Shown one piece after another: positions 40,318-49,443 of a DNA stretch of 64,000 bases. The DNA is from Pseudomonas sp. M47T1 (GTDB taxonomy: Bacteria > Pseudomonadota > Gammaproteobacteria > Pseudomonadales > Pseudomonadaceae). The first letter of the stretch is position 1; the number at the start of each line of letters is the position of its first letter. A program made the translations under genes and the position numbers. The stretch lies in NCBI RefSeq assembly GCF_000263855.1, contig NZ_AJWX01000030.1:1-64000 (forward strand), written 5' to 3'. The notes beneath the pieces are model-generated. The model saw only the letters and a list, made by a program, of their open reading frames with translations. It did not search any database and was not told where the DNA came from.

Positions 40318-42359
40318 GCGTCCAGCACGGCCCGGACGCGTTCGGTCAATGCCTGCATGGCAAATGGCTTCACCAGCACGTGCATGCCCGGCTCCAATTG
40401 TGCCCTGGCGGTCACCGCCTGTTCGGCATAGCCGGTGATGAACAACACTTTGAGCCCGGGACGAATGCGCGCGGCCGCGTCGGCCACCTGGCGGCCATTG
40501 AGGCCGCCCGGCAGGCCCACGTCGGTGATCAGCAGGTCGACCTCGCCGGTCATCTGCAACAGGGCCAGGCCGGCCACGCCGTCAGCAGCCTGCAATACCT
40601 GGTAGCCCATTTCTTCAAGCTGCTCGGCCACCAGCATGCGCAGGGTGGCCTCATCGTCGATCAGCACCACCGTTTCGCCCAGCCGCGCCGGGCGCGCCAC
40701 CGGGTCGGCGCACGGCCCCGCGGGTGCTGGCACGTCGCCCAGGTGACGCGGCAGGTACAGGCGCACGGCCGTGCCCTGGCCCAAGCTGGATTCGATGCGC
40801 ACGCGCCCACCCGACTGGCGCGCGAAGCCGTAGACCATGGACAACCCCAGCCCGGTGCCCTGGCCCAGGGGCTTGGTGGTGAAGAAGGGGTCGAAGGCCC
40901 GCTCGATTACCTCGGGGCGCATGCCGGTACCGCTGTCCACCACGCTCAGGCACAGATACTGGCCCTCGGGCAGGTCGTCATCGTTGTGGGTGGGGCGCGA
41001 CTGTTCGTGGCGCTCGACTTGCAGCACCAGGTGGCCGCCATCGGGCATGGCATCACGGGCGTTGATGCACAGGTTCAACAGCGTGCTTTCCAGCTGGTTG
41101 GCGTCCACCAGCACCGTCCACGGCGCGGTTTCGGGGTGCCAATCGAGCACCACGGCAGGCCCCAGGGTCTGGCGGATGAGGTCGTGCAGGTCGTCAATCA
41201 GTTGCACCACGTCGGTGGGACGTGGGTCCAGGGTCTGCCGCCGGGCGAACGCCAGGAGCCGGTGGGTCAAGGTTGCGGCGCGGTTCGCCGCGCCATGGGC
41301 GGCGTCCAGGTAGCGGTCCAGTTCATTCATGCGCCCCTGGGCGATGCGCCGGCGCAGCATTTCCAGGCTGCCGGTGATGCCGGAGAGCAGGTTGTTGAAG
41401 TCGTGGGCCAGGCCACCGGTCAACTGGCCCACCGCCTCCATTTTCTGGCTATGGCGCAGCAACTCTTCGGCCTGGCGCAGGGCCTCGGTGCGCTCACGGT
41501 CCTGGGTTACGTCGCGGCCCACGGCATTGAAAAAGCCATCGCCTGGCACTGCGGACCAGTTGATCCAGCGGTAGCCGCCCAGGCTGTCGCGCAGGCGGCA
41601 ATCAAGGTCGTGCACCGACTCGCCCCTGGCCAGGCGGGCCTGGGCAGCAAGTACCCGAGGCCGGTCATCGGCATGCACCAGGTCGAGCACGTCGCTGCCC
41701 TGAAGCTGAGCTTCGCTCCAACCCAGTACCTGCTGCCAGGCCGGGTTCAAGGTCACCACTTCAAGGGTGGGGCGGGTCACCAGGATAATGTCCGAGGACA
41801 ATTGCCACAGGCGGTTGCGGTCGGCCGTACGCTCAGCCACCTGGCGCTCGAAGCTGGCGGCCAGTTCATGTGTGCGACGCTGGGCCAGGATGGTATCGGT
41901 GGTTTCGATCACGGTGTCGAGAAAGCCCACCACCTGGCCGTGCTCATCGCGCAACGGGCTATAGGAAAAGGTGAACCAGGCCGGCTCGAAAAAACCGCGA
42001 CGGTTGACCATCAAGGGCAGGTCACGGGTGAAGGTTGGCTCTCCCGCCAATGCCCGCAGCGCAATAGGCTCGACGGCGGGCCATACCTCCTGCCACACCT
42101 CGTTGAACGCCCGGCCCAGCGCCTCGGGTTTGTCGCCCAGAATGGGGATAAAGGCGTCATTGTGCACCGCCGTCAACGCCGGGCCCCACACCAGGCACGC
42201 CGGAAAGGCGTTGGACAGCACCAGTTCCACAGAGATACGCAACGCCTGAGACCACTGCTCCATGGGCCCCAACGGCGTAGCACGCCAGTCGAAACGACGT
42301 ACTTTCTCGCTCATCTCGCCCTTGGTGGCGGGAAAAGCTCCCAGCGATACTTCCTGCAT
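40314..42359 (-). CDS. Hybrid sensor histidine kinase with C-terminal receiver
   Basis: A 681-residue cytoplasmic hybrid kinase with no membrane segment. It has two PAS/GAF-like sensor regions (about 20-170 and 185-290, the second ending GRDVTQDRERTEALRQAEE), a HisKA domain with phospho-accepting His at about residue 319 in GGLAHDFNNLLSG, a HATPase domain (NLCINARDAMPDGG, GTGLGLSMVYGF), and a receiver domain with Asp in LLITDVGLPGGLNG. ATG 42359 with GAAGAG 8 nt upstream is chosen. Its stop TAG lies in the MITE end, so the native C-terminus may have differed slightly. Confidence 0.88.
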   Translation of the reverse strand: MQEVSLGAFPATKGEMSEKVRRFDWRATPLGPMEQWSQALRISVELVLSNAFPACLVWGPALTAVHNDAFIPILGDKPEALGRAFNEVWQEVWPAVEPIALRALAGEPTFTRDLPLMVNRRGFFEPAWFTFSYSPLRDEHGQVVGFLDTVIETTDTILAQRRTHELAASFERQVAERTADRNRLWQLSSDIILVTRPTLEVVTLNPAWQQVLGWSEAQLQGSDVLDLVHADDRPRVLAAQARLARGESVHDLDCRLRDSLGGYRWINWSAVPGDGFFNAVGRDVTQDRERTEALRQAEELLRHSQKMEAVGQLTGGLAHDFNNLLSGITGSLEMLRRRIAQGRMNELDRYLDAAHGAANRAATLTHRLLAFARRQTLDPRPTDVVQLIDDLHDLIRQTLGPAVVLDWHPETAPWTVLVDANQLESTLLNLCINARDAMPDGGHLVLQVERHEQSRPTHNDDDLPEGQYLCLSVVDSGTGMRPEVIERAFDPFFTTKPLGQGTGLGLSMVYGFARQSGGRVRIESSLGQGTAVRLYLPRHLGDVPAPAGPCADPVARPARLGETVVLIDDEATLRMLVAEQLEEMGYQVLQAADGVAGLALLQMTGEVDLLITDVGLPGGLNGRQVADAAARIRPGLKVLFITGYAEQAVTARAQLEPGMHVLVKPFAMQALTERVRAVLDA

Positions 42360-42435
42360 CGGCTGACTCTTCAATGGCTGAACTCAACAGAATAGACCCT
42401 GCGCGAGCGCACACGCCAGCGAGTTCGGGCGCTGC

Positions 42436-43113
42436 TTACCACTCCAGTTTGTAACCTACCCCATAGATCGACTGGATGGGCTCCTGCCCCGGCGCGGCCT
42501 GCTCCAGTTTGCGCCGCAGGTTCTTGACGTGGCTGTCGACGGTGCGGTCGGTGACCACCCGGTGGTCGCTGTACAGGCGGTCGATCAACTGGTCACGGGA
42601 AAACACCCGGCCCGGGTGTTCGTTCAGCGCCTTGAGCAAGCGGAATTCTACCGGCGTGAGTTCCAGTTCCACCTGGTTGAAGCGGGCCTTCCAGGTGGTT
42701 TCGTCCAGGCGCAGCCCGCCATCACTGACGCTGCGCGGCCGGCGCCGCAGGATAGCGCGGGCGCGGGCCACCACTTCCCGTGGGCTGAACGGTTTGCAGA
42801 TATAGTCATCGGCGCCCAGGTCCAGGCCCAGCAGGCGGTCCACCTCCTCTACCCGCGCGGTGATGATGATCACCGGCACGTCGCTGAAGGTCCGCAGTTC
42901 GCGGCAGATCGCCAGGCCGTCACGCCCGGGCAGCATCAGGTCCAGCAGGATAAGGTCAGGCATGGCTGCGCGCACCGCGGGCAGCACCTCAAGGCCATCG
43001 GCAATGCACTGCACCTGATGGCCCGCAGCACTGAGGTAGTCGCGCAGCAGCGCCGCCAGCTTCGGCTCGTCCTCCACCACCAGGATTTGCGCCGGCGTGT
43101 CCTGGACAGTCAT
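42436..43113 (-). CDS. baeR: OmpR/PhoB family response regulator (BaeR-like)
   Basis: A 225-residue response regulator. The receiver has the acidic pair in VVEDEPK, phospho-accepting D58 in LILLDLMLPG and the Lys in DDYICKPFSPREVVARARAI; the winged helix has LTPVEFRLLKALNEHPGRVFSRDQLIDRLY and VDSHVKNLRRKLE. Its ATG overlaps the stop of the kinase gene (ATGA), fixing the start at 43113. The order kinase-regulator and the sequence fit BaeSR, an envelope-stress system controlling efflux pumps, but no pump genes adjoin here. Confidence 0.88.
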   Translation of the reverse strand: MTVQDTPAQILVVEDEPKLAALLRDYLSAAGHQVQCIADGLEVLPAVRAAMPDLILLDLMLPGRDGLAICRELRTFSDVPVIIITARVEEVDRLLGLDLGADDYICKPFSPREVVARARAILRRRPRSVSDGGLRLDETTWKARFNQVELELTPVEFRLLKALNEHPGRVFSRDQLIDRLYSDHRVVTDRTVDSHVKNLRRKLEQAAPGQEPIQSIYGVGYKLEW

Positions 43114-44492
43114 ACAACCTCCAACGGCAGTTCGATGGCCAGCCACAGGCCGCCCAGGGGCGACGATTGAGCCTTGAGGGTACCGCCGTGGGCCTCGACG
43201 ATGGCATGACTGATGGCCAGGCCCAGCCCGGCACCGCCACTGGCGCGGTTGCGCGAGGCTTCACCGCGGTAGAAGCGCTCGAACAGGCGCGGCAGGAACT
43301 CAGCGGCCACGCCGGGCGCCGTGTCCATGAAGTCGATGTGCACCCGCCCCCCTTCGGCGATGGCGCTGACGCGCAGGTGACCGCCGCGGTGGGTGTAGCG
43401 CAGGCTGTTTTCCATCAGGTTGTTGAACAATTGCTGCAGGCGCCCTTCATCGGCCAGCACCTGGATGGGCCCGCGATGGGCTTGCAAGTCCAGCCGAATG
43501 CCGTGGCTGGCAAAGCGCTCGCGGAACATGGCCGCGGACTGGCCCAGGGTATCCACCACGTCCACCGAATGCTTGCGATAGGACAGCGCCCCCACGTCCG
43601 CCAGTGATAGTTCATAGAGGTCGTTGATGAGTTTGCCGAGCATGCCCACCTCGGCCAGCAGCGACTGCAATGATTGGGCATCCAGCTTGCGCACCCCGTC
43701 TTCTAGGGCTTCGAGCTCACCGCGCAGCACCGAGAGGGGCGTGCGCAGTTCATGGGAGACGTCAGCCATGAACTCGCGGCGCATGCGCTCGTTGCGCTCA
43801 AGCGTCAGGGCCAGCTGATTGAAGTCACGGGCCAACTGCCCCACTTCATCATCGCTGTCCACGGCCACCCGTTCGCTGTAAGTGCCGGCGGCCAGGCGGT
43901 GGGTGGCCGCGGCCACGCGGCGCACCGGGCTCAGCAGGCGGCGCGACACCCACCAGACAATCAGTGCGGCCAGGGCCAGGGCCACCATGGCCACGATCAG
44001 GCTGGAGGCCAGTTGCTGGCGCATGAAGCGCTCGCCGCCGGCCTCGGTGACGCTTTGCAGAGGCGTGGTGGCCAGCCAGCCGACGGGCTTGCCGTCTACC
44101 ACGATGGGCAGGCGCAAGGCGTCGTCGCTGACGTCGTTGTAGCCCATGACCGGCTGATTGTCGGCATCCAGCAGGCTGATGCGAAACACCGCGCCGGTCA
44201 GGTCGGACACTGGGGTGAAGCGCACCTCTTCATCGGTAGTGGGAGCATCGGGGCGGATCAGTTGGAACCAGGCGTGTGACTGATGGCGCACGAAATCCCA
44301 ACTGCCGTGCTCACGGTAGGCCTGCACAAAACGTGGCTGCGCTGCACGGGTGCGCTGCTCGGCCAGTTCGTTGATATACCCCAGGAAGCCACGGGTGAAG
44401 CTCAGGCCATTGGCAAAGGCCATGGCCAGCACCAGCAGGATCATGGTGGTCATCAGGGCCAGGAAGAGTTTGGTCGAGAGGCGGGTTTTCAT
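43110..44492 (-). CDS. baeS: Sensor histidine kinase (BaeS-like)
   Basis: A 460-residue membrane sensor kinase. TM1 lies near residues 9-28, a periplasmic sensor region follows to about 160, TM2 is AMVALALAALIVWWV, and then come HAMP (RRLLSPVRRVAAATHRLAAG), HisKA with H247 in ADVSHELRTPLS, and HATPase (NNLMENSLRYT, GGAGLGLAISHAIVEAHGG). ATG 44492 (MKTRLSTKLFLAL) gives the normal membrane topology; a longer reading from 44702 passes through a repeat element. It is the first gene of the two-component operon. Confidence 0.88.
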   Translation of the reverse strand: MKTRLSTKLFLALMTTMILLVLAMAFANGLSFTRGFLGYINELAEQRTRAAQPRFVQAYREHGSWDFVRHQSHAWFQLIRPDAPTTDEEVRFTPVSDLTGAVFRISLLDADNQPVMGYNDVSDDALRLPIVVDGKPVGWLATTPLQSVTEAGGERFMRQQLASSLIVAMVALALAALIVWWVSRRLLSPVRRVAAATHRLAAGTYSERVAVDSDDEVGQLARDFNQLALTLERNERMRREFMADVSHELRTPLSVLRGELEALEDGVRKLDAQSLQSLLAEVGMLGKLINDLYELSLADVGALSYRKHSVDVVDTLGQSAAMFRERFASHGIRLDLQAHRGPIQVLADEGRLQQLFNNLMENSLRYTHRGGHLRVSAIAEGGRVHIDFMDTAPGVAAEFLPRLFERFYRGEASRNRASGGAGLGLAISHAIVEAHGGTLKAQSSPLGGLWLAIELPLEVV

Positions 44493-44907
44493 CAGGCGAT
44501 ACGCGGGCGGGCTGTAGCCCTGTATTAAGGCGCGCCGGGGGATGGGGTGCAAGGGGCGGGGGTGGAAGTTCTTATTTGCTGCACATTTGGGGAATGTGAG
44601 AGGGTTCGAGGTGCCAGGCGAGGTTTTTAGGGTGTTCATCAGATCGCGCGTCGCGTCGCCGCCTGACGCGCAAGCCCGCTCCCACCGTTTGCTTCGGGCC
44701 AATTATGTCTATCGCACCACCTGGTCCGCCTTGTTTGCTCATCGCAGATCTGCGTTGATCCCAACAAAACGGTCAAGGTGACCTCACAGACAAAACTGGC
44801 CCGGAATAAACGTGGGAGCGGGCTTGCGCGTGAGGCGGCGAAACGCCGCCCACGCGGCGCTCGATGCTGGCCTTGATCAAGATCTCAGGGCGGGCCGACC
44901 GCCCCAA
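44493..44907. other. Spacer with an inverted pair of REP sequences
   Basis: 415 bp between the kinase start and the alcohol dehydrogenase stop. It holds the baeS promoter side (44493-44600) and two REP sequences in opposite orientation. No ORF with family features is visible. Confidence 0.45.
44656..44841. repeat. REPIN-like inverted pair of REP palindromes
   Basis: GTGGGAGCGGGCTTGCGCGT at 44813-44832 is matched by its reverse complement ending at about 44685, with GGCGGCG following in both. This is the Pseudomonas GTGGGAGCGGGCTTGC REP family, here as a doublet about 130 bp apart. Confidence 0.75.
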
Positions 44908-45960
44908 TCACCCCTTCAAAGTAGCCATGTCAATGACAAACCGGTACTTCACATCACCCAGCAGCATGCGCTCAAACGCTTCGTTGATGTTGCGAATGTC
45001 CAACATCTCGATGTCACAGGTAATCCCGTGCTCGGCGCAGAAATCCAGCACTTCCTGGGTTTCTGCGATGCCGCCGATCAGGGAGCCCGCCAGCACGCGG
45101 CGTTGCAGCACCAGGTTGGCAGCGTGCAGCGGTGGCGATACCGGTTCGATCAGGCCGACCAGAATGTGCACGCCATCAAAGGTCAGGGTTTGCAGGTAGG
45201 GGTTGAGGTCGTGCTGCACCGGGATGGTGTCGAGCAGGAAGTCGAAACGACCGGCCGCGGCAGCCATCTGCGTGTCGTCGGTGGAGACGATGACGTGGTC
45301 GGCGCCCTGCTTGCGGGCTTCGGCTGCCTTGCTGGCCGAACGGGTGAACACGGTGACTTCCGCGCCCAGCGCCTTGGCGAACTTGATGCCCATGTGGCCC
45401 AGGCCACCCATGCCCAAGATGCCGACCTTGTGGCCAGCGCCCACACCATGGTGCTTGAGCGGCGAATAAGTGGTGATGCCGGCGCACAGGATGGGCGCGG
45501 CAGCGGCCAGGTCCATACCTTGGGGAATGCGTACCACGAACTCTTCGCGCACAACGATATGGTCGCAGTAGCCGCCCATGGTGTTGGTGCCGTCGATGCG
45601 GTCCGGGGTGGCGTAAGTCATGGTCGGGCCGGCCTGGCAGTATTGCTCCAGGTCCTTGCGGCAGGCCGAGCACTGCTGGCAGGAGTCGACCATGCAGCCC
45701 ACGCCCACCAAGTCGCCGACCTTGTAGTTGCGCACCGCTGGGCCCACGGCGGTGACCTTGCCGACAATCTCGTGGCCGGGCATCAGCGGGTACACGGCAA
45801 TGCCCCACTCGTTGCGCGCCTGATGCAGGTCGGAGTGGCACACGCCGCAGTACAGGATATCGATGCTGACATCGTTGGCCCGCGGGTCGCGGCGTTCGAA
45901 GGCCAGCGGGGCCAGTGGCGTGGTAGGGGTCAGGGCGGCGTAACCTAGCGCTTTGGACAT
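44908..45960 (-). CDS. NAD(P)-dependent zinc alcohol dehydrogenase (YahK/CAD-type)
   Basis: A 350-residue zinc MDR enzyme. Catalytic zinc ligands occur in CGVCHSDLH and GHEIVG; the structural zinc site is CMVDSCQQCSACRKDLEQYC; the cofactor motif is GMGGLGHMGIKFAKALG. It resembles YahK/AdhA aldehyde reductases of the cinnamyl alcohol dehydrogenase group with broad aldehyde range. ATG 45960 with AAAGAGG about 8 nt upstream is the start; the longer open frame lacks similarity. The AraC gene diverges from it across about 180 bp and probably controls it. Confidence 0.9.
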   Translation of the reverse strand: MSKALGYAALTPTTPLAPLAFERRDPRANDVSIDILYCGVCHSDLHQARNEWGIAVYPLMPGHEIVGKVTAVGPAVRNYKVGDLVGVGCMVDSCQQCSACRKDLEQYCQAGPTMTYATPDRIDGTNTMGGYCDHIVVREEFVVRIPQGMDLAAAAPILCAGITTYSPLKHHGVGAGHKVGILGMGGLGHMGIKFAKALGAEVTVFTRSASKAAEARKQGADHVIVSTDDTQMAAAAGRFDFLLDTIPVQHDLNPYLQTLTFDGVHILVGLIEPVSPPLHAANLVLQRRVLAGSLIGGIAETQEVLDFCAEHGITCDIEMLDIRNINEAFERMLLGDVKYRFVIDMATLKG

Positions 45961-46141
45961 GCGGTACCTCTTTTGCGATAACAGGGCATAAGCCCTTAAA
46001 GCGGCGGCATTGTCCGGATTGGCAGGCGGTTCGGCCATGGGAAATCCTGCGCGATGTATGCCTAATCCTCCGGCACCTGCCGCACACGGGCAAAAATTTG
46101 CGATCATGGCACCTTGATTGTCATTTACTGCGGAACCCCTC

Positions 46142-47044
46142 ATGCCCCCCACTTGCCACCTGGACGCCAATGCGCGGCTGGTGTCCCTGCTCCAGCCACT
46201 GGCCCACAGCGATGGTTTCCTGCCCACCGCCATCGATGGCCTGCGCGTCGTCAGCTCCCACGGCAATGCTGCCCGCTGCCCACAAATCTATGACCCCAGC
46301 CTGATGATCATTGCCCAAGGCAGCAAAATCGCCTACCTGGGGGAGCGCTCGCTGGAATACGGCGCCGGGCATTACCTGGTGCAGGCGCTGCCGGTGCCGT
46401 TCCAGTACGAAACCTTCGCCACCGAGCAACTGCCGCTGCTGGGCGTGAGCATTCCCATCGACCGGCTGGTGCTGGGCGAGCTGGTGCTGGCCATGGGGCC
46501 CGCCGAGGTCCAGGCACAGACACCGTCGTCGATGGCCAGCGCCGAGCTGGACGAGGACATGCGCTGCGCGGTGGAACGCCTGCTCGAATGCCTGCACGAC
46601 CCGCAGACCTGTCGGATCCTGGGCCCCTCGCGCCTGCGCGAAGTGCTGTACGCCGCCTTGCGCGGCCCCCAGGGCGGCGTGCTGCGGGCGCTGGTGGAAC
46701 AGCAGGGCCAGTTCGCCCGCGTGGCCGCCGCCCTGACCTGGCTGCACAGCCATTACGCGCAACCGTTGCAGGTGGACGAGCTGGCTCGCCGCGCCAATAT
46801 GAGTGCCTCGACCTTCCACGAACACTTCAAGCGCGCCACCCTCGCCTCGCCCATCCAGTACCTCAAGCAACTGCGCCTGATCAAGGCGCGCTCGATGCTG
46901 GTGGCCGAGAGCATGAGCGTCAGCCAGGTAGCCCACCGCGTGGGCTACCAGAGCAGCTCGCAGTTCAGCCGCGAGTACAAGCGCTACTTTTCGCGCAGCC
47001 CGGCGCAGGAGCGACTGCCGCGCGCGGCCGGGGTGGAGCTGTGA
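46142..47044 (+). CDS. AraC family regulator with AraC_N domain
   Basis: A 300-residue regulator. The N-terminal AraC_N-type region includes LRVVSSHGNAARCPQIYDPSLMIIAQGSKIAYLG and YLVQALPVPFQYE; the C-terminal double HTH includes LQVDELARRANMSASTFHEHFKRATLASPIQYLKQLRLIKARSML and VSQVAHRVGYQSSSQFSREYKRYF. It is divergent from the zinc alcohol dehydrogenase gene, a frequent pairing in pseudomonads, and likely activates it in response to an aldehyde or alcohol. Confidence 0.9.
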   Translation: MPPTCHLDANARLVSLLQPLAHSDGFLPTAIDGLRVVSSHGNAARCPQIYDPSLMIIAQGSKIAYLGERSLEYGAGHYLVQALPVPFQYETFATEQLPLLGVSIPIDRLVLGELVLAMGPAEVQAQTPSSMASAELDEDMRCAVERLLECLHDPQTCRILGPSRLREVLYAALRGPQGGVLRALVEQQGQFARVAAALTWLHSHYAQPLQVDELARRANMSASTFHEHFKRATLASPIQYLKQLRLIKARSMLVAESMSVSQVAHRVGYQSSSQFSREYKRYFSRSPAQERLPRAAGVEL

Positions 47045-47168
47045 AGCTTCGCTTGCAACTGAGCGTCAAGTCGCACGAAAAGCTCGGATAACGGCTACAA
47101 AGTCGCTGCGAAGCGCCCCTTTATGCTGGGTGGATGATCATCATCCCCCACCTCACAAGGACGTGCGC

Positions 47169-47948
47169 ATGAAATACTTCCTCCCTTTCCCACCCGCCCT
47201 GCGCGGCGTGGTCGCCGCCGTGCTGATCGGCCTGCTGCCGGTGGCCAGCGGCTTGCTGGTGATGCGCTGGCACGTGGAACGCAGCCTCGCGGTCGAAGCC
47301 GGCCATATCGCCGGCGAGGCGGTGCGCCAGGTCGACAACATCATCGACCAGGCCGCCCAGAGCGCCAAGCGACTGATGCCACTGGCGGGCCAACCGTGCG
47401 CAGCGGTACTGCAGCGAATCCGCGACGAAGTCACCCTGGAGCCTCTGGTGCGCTCGGCCAATCTGCTGCGTAACCAGCAGGCGTACTGCAGTTCCTTCTA
47501 TGGCGCCTACCAGCGCACCGTGGACGCCACTGAATACTCCGACCACAACCTGCTGCTGCGCGCCAGCAACTCGGTCACGCCCGACGAAGCCTCGCTGGTG
47601 TACCGCCACTACGAGCAGCCACTGGGGGTACGGGCGGTGATCGACGGCCGCACCCTGGCCAGGGTGCTGCGCCAGATCGAAGGCAACGCGACGTTGGTGT
47701 TGCAGGTGGGCGATGCGCTGCTGTGGAGCAACGGTTCGATCAGCGACGGCGACGGCCCTGACCATGCCGAACACCACACCCTGCTGGCCTCCGAGCGGTA
47801 TGGCTACCAGATGCACAGCGGCTTTGCCCCCGGCAGTACCCGGGCACACCTCAAGACCCAGGCGCTGTCCACCGTGGGCGGACTGTTGCTGCTGGGCGTA
47901 TTGACCGGCGGCGTGTGCCATTGGCTGTACCGCCGGCCGCGGCGTTGA
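47169..47948 (+). CDS. CSS-motif membrane sensor protein lacking an EAL domain
   Basis: A 259-residue protein: TM1 near residues 11-32, a periplasmic domain of about 190 residues with the CSS motif in NQQAYCSSFYG and a second Cys in AGQPCAAVL, TM2 (VGGLLLLGVLTGGVCHWLY), then RRPRR and stop. In the usual architecture this redox-sensing domain is followed by a cytoplasmic EAL phosphodiesterase; here nothing follows. ATG 47169 has AAGGA 7 nt upstream. It could be a truncated PdeC-type protein or a stand-alone sensor that controls another enzyme. Confidence 0.8.
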   Translation: MKYFLPFPPALRGVVAAVLIGLLPVASGLLVMRWHVERSLAVEAGHIAGEAVRQVDNIIDQAAQSAKRLMPLAGQPCAAVLQRIRDEVTLEPLVRSANLLRNQQAYCSSFYGAYQRTVDATEYSDHNLLLRASNSVTPDEASLVYRHYEQPLGVRAVIDGRTLARVLRQIEGNATLVLQVGDALLWSNGSISDGDGPDHAEHHTLLASERYGYQMHSGFAPGSTRAHLKTQALSTVGGLLLLGVLTGGVCHWLYRRPRR

Positions 47949-48034
47949 TGCGCAGCCACCGACATGGCAACGGCTACCCGGTGGTAGCCGCTGCCGTCAG
48001 GTTGCACTGGTTCTGAAGGGCTCGACCAGGGGCG

Positions 48035-49123
48035 TCACGAACCAGACGCTTGGGCACTCAGCACCCCGCGCTGCACCTGGTCCCGTTCGATGGATTCAAA
48101 CAGCGCCTTGAAGTTGCCCTCGCCAAAGCCGTCGTCGCCCTTGCGCTGGATGAACTCGAAGAACACCGGGCCCATCAGCGTCTGCGAGAAAATCTGCAAC
48201 AGCAAGCGCTGGTCGCCCTGCTGCGACGAACCATCGAGCAGGATACCCCGTGCCTGCAACTCGCCCACCGGCTCGCCATGGCCGGGCAGGCGCCCTTCAA
48301 GCATCTGGTAGTAGGTGTCGGGCGGCGCGGTCATGAAGCGCATGCCGATGGCCTTCAGCGCGTCCCAGGTCTTGACCAGGTCCTGCGTGAGGAAGGCCAC
48401 GTGCTGGATGCCTTCGCCATTGAACTGCATCAGGAACTCTTCGATCTGCCCGGCGCCTCGGGATGACTCTTCGTTGAGCGGTATACGGATCATGCCGTCC
48501 GGGGCGGTCATGGCCTTGGAGGTGAGCCCGGTATACTCGCCCTTGATGTCGAAGTAGCGGATTTCACGGAAATTGAACAGTTTCTCGTAGAACCCCGCCC
48601 AGTAAGCCATGCGCCCGCGATACACGTTGTGGGTCAGGTGGTCGATGATCTGCAGGCCGGCGCCCACCGGGTTGCGGTCAATACCGGGCAGCCAGTTGAA
48701 GTCGATGTCGTAGATGGAGCTGCCTTCGCCGAAACGGTCGATCAAGTACAGCGGTGCGCCGCCGATGCCCTTGATGGCTGGCAGGTTCAGCTCCATGGGG
48801 CCTGTGGGAATCTCGATGGGCTGCGCACCCAGTTCCAGCGCCCGGGCATAGGCTTTATGCGCGTTGGCCACGCGAAAGGCCATGCCGCACACCGACGGGC
48901 CATGCTCGGCGGCGAAGTAGGACGCCACGCTGTGCGGCTCATTGTTGAGAATCAGATTGATACTGCCCTGGCGGTACAGGTGCACGTCCTTTGACCGGTG
49001 CTCGGCCACCCGGGTGAAACCCATGATCTGGAAAATAGGCTCCAGCGTGTTGGGCGTGGGCGATGCGAATTCAATGAATTCAAAGCCCATGAGGCCCATG
49101 GGGTTTTCAAAGATATCGGCCAT
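48035..49123 (-). CDS. hpd: 4-hydroxyphenylpyruvate dioxygenase
   Basis: Converts 4-hydroxyphenylpyruvate to homogentisate in tyrosine catabolism with Fe(II). The three iron ligands are visible at H162 (IIDHLTHNV), H241 (IQHVAFLT) and E323 (VFFEFIQRKG). Length 362 is normal. It stands alone; the hmg, mai and fah genes are not in the window. A direct repeat GCGTAAATTGATT/GCGTAATTGATT about 170 bp upstream may be a regulator site. Confidence 0.96.
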   Translation of the reverse strand: MADIFENPMGLMGFEFIEFASPTPNTLEPIFQIMGFTRVAEHRSKDVHLYRQGSINLILNNEPHSVASYFAAEHGPSVCGMAFRVANAHKAYARALELGAQPIEIPTGPMELNLPAIKGIGGAPLYLIDRFGEGSSIYDIDFNWLPGIDRNPVGAGLQIIDHLTHNVYRGRMAYWAGFYEKLFNFREIRYFDIKGEYTGLTSKAMTAPDGMIRIPLNEESSRGAGQIEEFLMQFNGEGIQHVAFLTQDLVKTWDALKAIGMRFMTAPPDTYYQMLEGRLPGHGEPVGELQARGILLDGSSQQGDQRLLLQIFSQTLMGPVFFEFIQRKGDDGFGEGNFKALFESIERDQVQRGVLSAQASGS

Positions 49124-49443
49124 GATTGGCTCCTCGGCAGTGCGCTAATGACGAAAGGTAGTCGTTTGCTCAGGCACGTGTTCGAGGAGGCGCGCAAGGG
49201 ATGCCCCGCACGCTGCGGGCGAGAAAGTCACCAAAGATCAATTTGAACCCGAGTCGCTTCATGTGGACTCATTCCCCGCCGGTTTATTCTTGTATGCGTA
49301 AATTGATTCTACAGCGCGTAATTGATTTTGTCCCCTACCGGTTTTCCCGTCGCCCCACGTGCACATTGCGTCGGGATTTGCCGGGCAACCCGGCAAAAAT
49401 TGCCTATGGTTGAAGCTACCGCGTCCACTACAGGTGTCATGCC
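49124..49443. promoter_or_regulatory. Divergent promoter region of hpd and the HDOD gene
   Basis: 320 bp between divergent genes. A direct repeat GCGTAAATTGATT (49296-49308) and GCGTAATTGATTT (49316-49328), 20 bp apart centre to centre, lies on one face of the helix and is a candidate regulator site. No gene is seen. Confidence 0.45.

Noticed and set aside
47949..48034. Remnant EAL domain after the CSS protein
   Set aside because: The 86 bp to the hpd stop contain no EAL-like motif in any frame.
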